Source: an uncultured Bacillota bacterium
GTDB lineage: Bacteria > Bacillota > Clostridia > Christensenellales > UBA1242
Reading direction: 5' to 3'
Assembly: GCA_900544595.1 (NCBI GenBank)
Contig: UQVQ01000003.1
Span: forward strand, 62,001 to 126,000
Length of the DNA: 64,000 bases
Notes under the pieces: generated by a model
The model's database searches: none
Told to the model about the DNA's origin: nothing
What the model saw: only the letters and a program-made list of their open reading frames with translations
Part shown: in pieces, positions 58,459-64,000 of the stretch
Layout: each line of letters starts with the position of its first letter
Position numbering within the stretch: the stretch's first letter is position 1
Translations under genes and position numbers: made by a program

Positions 58459-58886
58459 CTGCTTAAAATTTTAACGCCATATTTTTTTGCATCTCTAAAC
58501 ATTCTGTTACATTCAATAATTCCTGCTTCTGGGCTGTCGGACGCATGAATAACATTTCGAGTTGTGTCGCCAATTCCAAAGTCGTGGCGAATTGTTCCAA
58601 CTTCTGGATTTCTTGTTGCTCCAGTTTCTTTGCGAACTTGTTTAACACAACCTTCTCCGCCTTCCAATTGAAAAACAACAACTGGACCGCTTTTCATATA
58701 TTGGCAAAGATTTTCATAAAATTCCTTCCCAACGTGCTCGGCGTAGTGGTCGGCAAGAATTGCATCGTTTAAAAGCATAACTTGTCTTTTTGTTATCTTT
58801 CCATATTTGCTAAGACGCGCAACAATTTCCTTTTCATTTTTTTCAAAACCAGGTTTGATGATTATGCATAATTTTTCTGTTTCCAT
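58437..58886 (-). CDS. ndk: Nucleoside diphosphate kinase
   Basis: 149 aa. Transfers the gamma-phosphate from ATP to NDPs through a phosphohistidine. The active-site pattern NVIHASDSPE carries the catalytic His, and CIIIKPGFEKN, KRQVMLLND and GATRNPEVGTIRHDFG are conserved. GGAG precedes the ATG. It is a single gene, convergent with ABC-F. Confidence 0.97.
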   Translation of the reverse strand: METEKLCIIIKPGFEKNEKEIVARLSKYGKITKRQVMLLNDAILADHYAEHVGKEFYENLCQYMKSGPVVVFQLEGGEGCVKQVRKETGATRNPEVGTIRHDFGIGDTTRNVIHASDSPEAGIIECNRMFRDAKKYGVKILSSEKERTC

Positions 58887-58964
58887 ATTTTCTCCTTACA
58901 AGGATATTATATCAAAAACAAGAACACTTTATCAAGCAAAAATAAAAGGTTTTATTTCAAGGAA

Positions 58965-60245
58965 TTATTCCGAAATTCGTTTAATATCTGCCCCAAGGAG
59001 CGAAAATGTTTCTTCAAATTTATAATAGCCGCGGTCGATTAAGTTAACATTTGAAAGCGTTGAATGTCCGCTTGCTGCAAGAGATGCAATTGCAAGAGCA
59101 ACTCCCCCGCGTAGGTCGGCAGCTTCAATGTTTGCGCCATAAAGTTTTTCAACCCCACGAATTATTGCCGTTCGGTCTTTAACAGTTATTTCTGCGCCCA
59201 TTTTAACAAGTTCTGGAACGTGTTTAAATCTTGTTTCAAAAAGATTTTCAACAACAATGCTTGTTCCTTTTGAAATCGTTTGAAGCGCAAGCATTTGGGC
59301 TTGAAGGTCGGTTGGATAGCCGGGATATGGCGAAGTTTCAATTTTTGAAATCGCTTTTGGGCGTCCGTCAATTTTAACATAAAGTGTGTTGTTTTTAATT
59401 TTGATTTTCGCATTTGTTTGCTTAACTTTTTCCAAAAGCGCTTGGTTATGTTCCGGTCGAAAATTTTGAAATTCAACTTCCCCGCCAAGGGCAAGTGCAG
59501 CAATCAAATATGTTCCCGCAATAATTCTGTCGGGAATTGGAGTGTAGGTTCCGCCGCCAAGACTTTCAACGCCTTCAATTGTCACTGTGCTCGTTCCTGC
59601 GCCATAAATTTTTGCGCCAAATTTGTTTAAAAAATTTGCAAGGTCAACAATTTCTGGCTCTTTAGCCGCATTTATAATTTTTGTTGTTCCCTTCGTTTTT
59701 GTTGCGGCAAGCATAATGTTTTCGGTTGCCCCAACGCTTGGAAAATCGAGATTAACAACTCCTCCACGCATATTGCTTCCGTCACAAGTTAAATAGCCAT
59801 GTTTATCGATTATTTTAACGTTAAGAGCTTTAAGTCCTTTAATATGTAAGTCGATTGGACGCGCACCAATTGCACAACCTCCCGGATAGGCCACTTTTGC
59901 TTTTTTTTGTTTGCCAAGAATTGAGCCAAGGCTGAAAATTGACGACCGAAGGCACGAGGCAAGTTCCTGCGAAATTGCGGAAGAACAGAGATTCCCGCAA
60001 TCAATTGTTAAATTGCAATTGTTATGTATTTTCCCATCGGGACACGAAGTTTCAACTTTTGCGCCAAGGTTTTCCAAAATTTTTGTCATATTAACAATAT
60101 CAACATATTCTGGGCACTCGCGAAGAGTTATTGGCTTATCACATAAAATGCAGCCCGCCAAAATTGGGAGAAAGGCATTTTTTGCAGAGGTTATTCGAGC
60201 AGCTCCCCCAAGTTTTTTGCCGCCTTTAATTAAAAATTTATCCAT
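58965..60245 (-). CDS. murA: UDP-N-acetylglucosamine 1-carboxyvinyltransferase
   Basis: 426 aa, first committed step of peptidoglycan synthesis. ITSAKNAFLPIL, the active-site loop YPGGCAIGARPIDLH (Cys that fosfomycin alkylates), NIMLAA, EPEIVDLANFL and the C-terminal DLRGGVALAIASLAA are present. Length is standard. AGGTGG lies upstream of the ATG. It is monocistronic, separated from ndk by ~80 bases. Confidence 0.97.
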   Translation of the reverse strand: MDKFLIKGGKKLGGAARITSAKNAFLPILAGCILCDKPITLRECPEYVDIVNMTKILENLGAKVETSCPDGKIHNNCNLTIDCGNLCSSAISQELASCLRSSIFSLGSILGKQKKAKVAYPGGCAIGARPIDLHIKGLKALNVKIIDKHGYLTCDGSNMRGGVVNLDFPSVGATENIMLAATKTKGTTKIINAAKEPEIVDLANFLNKFGAKIYGAGTSTVTIEGVESLGGGTYTPIPDRIIAGTYLIAALALGGEVEFQNFRPEHNQALLEKVKQTNAKIKIKNNTLYVKIDGRPKAISKIETSPYPGYPTDLQAQMLALQTISKGTSIVVENLFETRFKHVPELVKMGAEITVKDRTAIIRGVEKLYGANIEAADLRGGVALAIASLAASGHSTLSNVNLIDRGYYKFEETFSLLGADIKRISE

Positions 60246-60379
60246 ATAGTTCCACCTATTTCATACTATGATTTTTTGCTTGTGTTCGTTAAAAACACGG
60301 GGTGCTTTTATTTTATATGAAAAAATTTTAAAAAAGTTTTTTCTTGAGTTTTTATTTGTTAAATGAATTCAAAATTATG

Positions 60380-60388
60380 TGATATAAT
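60380..60388 (+). promoter_or_regulatory. Extended -10 with leaderless spacing (gene at 60395)
   Basis: TGA-TATAAT, hexamer at 60383-60388, six bases before the ATG. No good -35. Confidence 0.55.
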
Positions 60389-60394
60389 ATAAAT

Positions 60395-61537
60395 ATGATA
60401 AAAAGTGGTTACAAAAAAATTGGAATAACTTTTGCTCTTGTTTTTTCTCTGTTGATTTTTGCCATTACAATTTTTTCGGGCTGCTCAAAAGAACCGGACT
60501 ACACAAATTTGGTGAGTTCAACATATGTCCCATCAAACATTGAAATCTTCACCGATGAGTTTGGGTTTAAATCGCTTAAAAAAGATTCCCAAGAACCAAT
60601 TAAGATTTTGCAACTAACCGACATACATATTGGAAACGGCCCTCTAACCTCCAAGCGCGACCGCAAGGCAATTGAAGCGGTTTGCAAAATGATTGAAAAC
60701 TCCCGCCCAGATTTAATTGTTCTTTCTGGCGACCTTGTTTATCCAACTTTATTTTTGACCGGAACAAACGACAACCTAACTGCTCTTAAAGTTTTAACAA
60801 AAGTTATTGACGCTTATAAAACGCCGTGGACAATTTGTTTTGGAAACCACGACGCAGAATCAACTGCAAAATATTCAAAATCTGAGCTTTGCGACTTTTT
60901 GGAAGGAAGCGACCTTTCCTATTGTCTTTTTTCAAGAGGTCCTTCGTCGATTGACGGAATGGGAAACCACATAATTAACCTATACAATTCAAACGGCGAA
61001 TTTAACACCGCAATTTTCCTTTTAGACAACGGAATGTATAACGGCGACACACAACTTAGCGGATATATGGAGGTTACGCAAAGCCAAACATCATGGTATG
61101 AAGAAAACGTTAATTTAATTTCAAATAAGGTTGGAAAAACAATCCAATCATTTGTTTTCTATCATGTTCCAGGGAAGGAATATGAACTTGCGTGGAAAGA
61201 GTTTAAAAGCGGCGAAAACGAAAATGTTACTCTTATTTATGGCTATGCAAACGAGCCAAACGAAAAAATAAGTTGCCCAAGCGAACTTGGAACTTTTTGG
61301 AACAAAGTTCAAGACCTTGGAAGCACAAAAGCAATTTTTTGCGGGCACGACCATTTAAACGATTTTTCTGTTGAATATTATGGTGTTCGCCTAACTTTCA
61401 GCAAATCTATTGACTACACCGCTTATGCTTTCCAAGGAATTGCCGAAAAAACCGAGCAGCGCGGCGGAACAATAATTTCTGTTTCAGAAAGCGGAAGTTT
61501 CGAAATTTCAGCAAAAAAACTTGTTGATATAAAATAA
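60395..61537 (+). CDS. Lipoprotein metallophosphoesterase
   Basis: 380 aa. The signal segment ends in the lipobox IFSGC at residue ~29, so the enzyme should be anchored outside the membrane. Calcineurin-type metal motifs follow: LQLTDIHIGNG, VLSGDLVYP, CFGNHDAE, FYHVPG and FCGHDHLND, as in Dcr2/YkuE-type phosphatases. The substrate may be an extracellular phosphoester or lipid. The ATG has no ribosome site and lies six bases after TATAAT, another predicted leaderless gene. Confidence 0.9.
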   Translation: MIKSGYKKIGITFALVFSLLIFAITIFSGCSKEPDYTNLVSSTYVPSNIEIFTDEFGFKSLKKDSQEPIKILQLTDIHIGNGPLTSKRDRKAIEAVCKMIENSRPDLIVLSGDLVYPTLFLTGTNDNLTALKVLTKVIDAYKTPWTICFGNHDAESTAKYSKSELCDFLEGSDLSYCLFSRGPSSIDGMGNHIINLYNSNGEFNTAIFLLDNGMYNGDTQLSGYMEVTQSQTSWYEENVNLISNKVGKTIQSFVFYHVPGKEYELAWKEFKSGENENVTLIYGYANEPNEKISCPSELGTFWNKVQDLGSTKAIFCGHDHLNDFSVEYYGVRLTFSKSIDYTAYAFQGIAEKTEQRGGTIISVSESGSFEISAKKLVDIK

Positions 61538-61539
61538 AT

Positions 61540-61568
61540 TTGACTAGTTATATTAAAAATGTTAATAT
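61540..61568 (+). promoter_or_regulatory. Promoter with leaderless spacing (gene at 61575)
   Basis: TTGACT (61540-61545), 17 bp, extended TGT-TAATAT (61563-61568), six bases to the ATG. The -35 begins three bases after the preceding stop. Confidence 0.78.
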
Positions 61569-61574
61569 TTTTTT

Positions 61575-62030
61575 ATGAAAAAACTTAAATACAAAAAATT
61601 CAAAGGAAAAATTGGACTTATTGTTCCTCTTGTTTTGCTTGTTTTAACTGGCGCTTTTTTAATGATTTGGCTTTTGCCAAAAGGCGTTGGCGCTTCCGAT
61701 TCTCTTGGCGTTCGAATTGCTTCAACTTGCCTTCTTGGAATTATAACTCTTGTTTTTTTCTGGTGCATTTTTTGGAACTACTATGTTATAACCGACGTTT
61801 CAATAATCTGCGTAAGTGGGCCTTTCACGTCGAGGATTAGGCTTGAAAACATAACGGAAATTAAAGAAAGAATTGGAATTCTTTCGTCATTTTGTCTTTC
61901 AATTAACAGGCTTTCAATTTACACGGGAAAGGGGTTTTTTAAGAGATTCGACGTTGCCCCAAAAGAAAAAGAAGAGTTTTTAGACGAACTTTCCTCAAAG
62001 ATTGATGTTACAATTACAAGGAGAAAATAG
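61575..62030 (+). CDS. Membrane protein with bacterial PH-like domain
   Basis: 151 aa. Two transmembrane helices (residues ~13-33 and 49-69) precede a ~75-residue beta domain (YYVITDVSIICVSGPFTSRIRLENI...), matching YyaB-like bacterial PH proteins whose function is unknown. A near-consensus promoter places the transcript start at the ATG, so it is likely leaderless. The next gene starts one base after its stop, with GGAG inside its last codons, so the pair is cotranscribed. Confidence 0.75.
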   Translation: MKKLKYKKFKGKIGLIVPLVLLVLTGAFLMIWLLPKGVGASDSLGVRIASTCLLGIITLVFFWCIFWNYYVITDVSIICVSGPFTSRIRLENITEIKERIGILSSFCLSINRLSIYTGKGFFKRFDVAPKEKEEFLDELSSKIDVTITRRK

Positions 62031-62031
62031 C

Positions 62032-62820
62032 ATGCAAAAAGTTGTTGTTATAAGCGGCGGAACAAGCGGAATGGGAAAAACCGTTGGCGAGATGCTTAAG
62101 AAAGACGGAAACATTGTTCTTGCGTTCGGGCGAAATCCTCAAAACGGCGAATTTAAAGTTGACGTTCGAAACGAAGAAGAAGTTGAAAATTTCTTTAATA
62201 TGGTCAAAGAAAAATATGGGCATATCGACATTTTAATTAACAGCGCGGGATATGGCCTTTCGGGCGCTGCGGAACTTGCTGAATTTAATGAAGTTAAAAA
62301 TCTTTTTGATGTTAACTATTTTGGCTCGCTTAAATGCGTCCAATGTGCGCTTCCGTTAATGCAAAAAGGCGCAAAAATTTTTAACATAAGTTCGTGCTGT
62401 GCGCTTTTCGCAATGCCATTTAGAATTCACTACTGCGCAAGCAAGTCTGCCCTTTCAATGCTTTCATATGGCCTTAGAATGGAACTTGAAGATGCTGGAA
62501 TTTACGTTTCGACAATTAACCCCGGCGATGTTAAAACAAAATTTATTTCTTCGCGTGTTAAGAATTTTGAAACAAACGAAAAATATGAAAACCGCGTTGA
62601 AAACGCCCAAGCGCTTGTTGAAAAAAACAATTCAAAGCGAATGAGCCAAGAATATGCATCAAAAAAGATTTACAAAATCGTTTGCAAGAAAAAGCCAAAA
62701 GCAATGTATATCATTGGCAATAAATATAAAGTTTTTAATTTTCTTGTTAAACTTTTCCCAATTAACTGTTTTCTTAAAGTTTCCAACAAAATTTTTGGTG
62801 GCAAGAAAAAAGTTAAATAA
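62032..62820 (+). CDS. Short-chain dehydrogenase/reductase
   Basis: 262 aa classical SDR. The cofactor loop is VISGGTSGMG, the structural motif NSAGYG, the catalytic Ser lies in NISSCCALF and Tyr-X3-Lys in HYCASK. The cofactor loop is followed by AFGRNP, with Arg favouring NADP(H). The last ~60 residues are very basic and hydrophobic (KVFNFLVKLFPINCFLKV), suggesting membrane association and a lipid-like substrate. The ATG at 62032 has GGAG seven bases upstream. Confidence 0.93.
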   Translation: MQKVVVISGGTSGMGKTVGEMLKKDGNIVLAFGRNPQNGEFKVDVRNEEEVENFFNMVKEKYGHIDILINSAGYGLSGAAELAEFNEVKNLFDVNYFGSLKCVQCALPLMQKGAKIFNISSCCALFAMPFRIHYCASKSALSMLSYGLRMELEDAGIYVSTINPGDVKTKFISSRVKNFETNEKYENRVENAQALVEKNNSKRMSQEYASKKIYKIVCKKKPKAMYIIGNKYKVFNFLVKLFPINCFLKVSNKIFGGKKKVK

Positions 62821-62838
62821 AACCTATTTTTAAGCGTT

Positions 62839-62863
62839 AAAGTTGCCTTGTGGCAACTTTTTT
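62839..62863. terminator. Bidirectional terminator between the SDR and DUF3343 genes
   Basis: AAAGTTGCC/GGCAACTTT (9 bp, 4 nt loop) with T-runs on the plus strand and a short one on the minus. Confidence 0.8.
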
Positions 62864-63119
62864 AAACAGGAACATATCTTGCGTTTGCTCCTGTTTGATA
62901 GACATGGAAAAGCCCGCCAAACGAATCGAATTTTCGTCGTGCAAGAAGACGGCGTGCTTCTTCCAAATTTGAAAGAGAAAATTTAACCGAAATTCCGCAA
63001 GAAACATTGATTTTTCGTGGCGTTGGAACAACCATAACTCTAACTCCGTATGAACGTAAAAGATTTGCAAAGGTTATTGTTTCATTTCGAGCTCTGAAAA
63101 CTGCCAATCCGTATTCCAT
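62862..63119 (-). CDS. DUF3343 family protein (putative Se/S carrier-like)
   Basis: 85 aa. The N-terminus MEYGLAVFRARNETITFANLL and the central VPTPRKINVSCGISVKFS match DUF3343, small proteins with a conserved Cys proposed as sulfur or selenium carriers and commonly encoded beside cysteine-desulfurase-like enzymes. Such an enzyme is the divergent neighbour here. The ATG at 63119 has GGGG nine bases upstream; the frame extends eight codons further. The function is inferred from family and context only. Confidence 0.8.
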   Translation of the reverse strand: MEYGLAVFRARNETITFANLLRSYGVRVMVVPTPRKINVSCGISVKFSLSNLEEARRLLARRKFDSFGGLFHVYQTGANARYVPV

Positions 63120-63201
63120 TTTTTCTTCCCCTTTTGTTAACAAAATTTTTTCTTAATTCACTATATTGAATAAGTAAAAAAAAAGTTAAAAGAAGGTTTC
63201 T

Positions 63202-64000
63202 ATGATTTATTTAGACAACAGCGCAACAACGCGCCCAAAACCTCGCGAAGTTATTTATGCGGTTAACAAAGGTTTAACAACTCTTTGCGCAAATCCAGGA
63301 CGAAGCGGACACATCGCAAGTCTTAACGCAGCAATTGAGGTTTCTTCCGTTCGCGAAAAACTTTCAAGTATGTTTGGGAACGACAGTCCACAAAACGTTA
63401 TTTTCACGCAAAATTGCACCGATTCTCTTAACCTTGCAATTCTTGGAACGGCGCGAAAAGGCGGTCATGTTATAACAACAACATATGAGCATAACTCAAC
63501 TCTTCGCCCGCTTCGAGAACTTGAATCTAAGGGGATTATCGAACTTACAATTGTTGAACCAAAAACCAAGCGAATTTGCGCATCGGACATTCTGCCACAC
63601 ATTAAAGAAAACACCTATCTTGTTTCAACAATCCACATTTCAAACGTTGACGGCGCAGAAACCGACATTGAAGAAATTGGAAAACTCTGCAAAGAAAAAG
63701 GACTTATCTATCTTGTTGATGGCGCGCAATCTGCCGGACACAGGCGAATAAATATGCAAGAGCAAAACATTTCACTTTTAACTCTTGCTGGGCACAAAGG
63801 GCTTTATGGGCCTCAAGGAATTGGCGTGCTGCTTATTTGCGGAAATGTTAATCTTTCCCCAATTCGCTTTGGCGGAACAGGAACACAATCGATTGAAACC
63901 CTTCAACCTTCCGAACGTCCAGAGTGCTTTGAAAGCGGAACAATTGCTCTTCCAAACATTTTAGGGCTTGGCGCCGGAATTGATTTTGTTTCAAAAAATC
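63202..64000 (+). CDS. Cysteine desulfurase-like aminotransferase class V (truncated by window end)
   Basis: The frame opens at ATG 63202 (AGAAGG upstream) and stays open to the last base, giving 266 residues of a ~380-residue PLP enzyme. MIYLDNSATTRPKP is the typical start. NCTDSLNLAI, the Asp of YLVDGAQSAGH and the PLP Lys of LAGHKGLYGPQG are visible. The combination resembles the SufS/NifS-like group annotated beside DUF3343, which mobilises sulfur or selenium from cysteine or selenocysteine. The C-terminal domain with the reactive Cys lies outside the window. Confidence 0.92.
   Translation, partial: MIYLDNSATTRPKPREVIYAVNKGLTTLCANPGRSGHIASLNAAIEVSSVREKLSSMFGNDSPQNVIFTQNCTDSLNLAILGTARKGGHVITTTYEHNSTLRPLRELESKGIIELTIVEPKTKRICASDILPHIKENTYLVSTIHISNVDGAETDIEEIGKLCKEKGLIYLVDGAQSAGHRRINMQEQNISLLTLAGHKGLYGPQGIGVLLICGNVNLSPIRFGGTGTQSIETLQPSERPECFESGTIALPNILGLGAGIDFVSKN

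Overview
The window is a piece of a low-GC Gram-positive chromosome, most likely an uncultured clostridia-like member of the Bacillota. The evidence is FtsA/FtsZ/DivIB-type division genes, a SipW-type signal peptidase, cmk next to an S1-domain gene, yajC/tgt/queA/ruvAB synteny, GGAGG ribosome sites and TTGACA/TATAAT promoters. TGA is used as a stop (for example the PAP2 gene ending at 5739), so this is standard bacterial code. Core genes favour CTT, GTT, GCA, AAC and CGN codons. The 25.9-34.3 kb cargo genes favour TTA, AAT, GAT and AGA and look recently acquired. No species can be named from the sequence alone.

Layout. 0-8.3 kb: a large orphan protein, cysS, a ComEC-type metallo-beta-lactamase protein, a PAP2 phosphatase, tsaE-tsaB with a convergent RimI-like acetyltransferase, and greA. 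8.4-12.7 kb (minus strand): a lone VirB4-like ATPase and gpmI. 12.8-17.7 kb (minus): a division block of ftsZ, ftsA, a membrane protein and ftsQ/divIB, then an HD hydrolase. 18-19.6 kb (minus): sipW and a probable TasA-like substrate. 19.9-25 kb: a two-gene ABC exporter, a Cof-type phosphatase and a small orphan. 25.5-39.05 kb: an integrative element in a tRNA-Thr(GGT) locus. 39.5-50 kb (mostly minus): surface, PHP and collagen-like proteins, yajC with a tiny upstream membrane ORF, tgt-queA and ruvABC. 50-54.6 kb (plus): a RadC protein, an unrecognised three-gene operon and a polysaccharide deacetylase. 54.7-64 kb: cmk, tRNA-Thr(CGT), an S1-domain protein, an ABC-F protein, ndk, murA, a lipoprotein phosphoesterase, an SDR, a DUF3343 protein and a truncated cysteine-desulfurase-like gene.

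The element is the most unusual part. Its cargo is five collinear genes: an SF1 helicase with a large novel N-terminus, a small RX5H (HEPN-like) protein, a HARE-HTH/PD-(D/E)XK-like nuclease, a fused double adenine methyltransferase and an AlwI/BstNBI-like type IIS endonuclease. An untranslated 1.1 kb tract with ~90 bp tandem repeats follows, then an excisionase-like gene and a Tn916-type integrase. Last comes an MqsR-like toxin/MqsA-Panacea antitoxin pair whose promoter encloses a 14 bp palindrome. The ends carry tRNA-Thr fragments, and two related end modules have the same architecture but different short-repeat motifs, which suggests successive integration of sibling elements.

A second window-wide pattern is promoter placement. 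At least ten genes, including ruvA, ruvC, gpmI and ftsQ, have a -10 hexamer ending exactly 6-7 nt before the start codon. This predicts leaderless mRNAs alongside ordinary Shine-Dalgarno genes.
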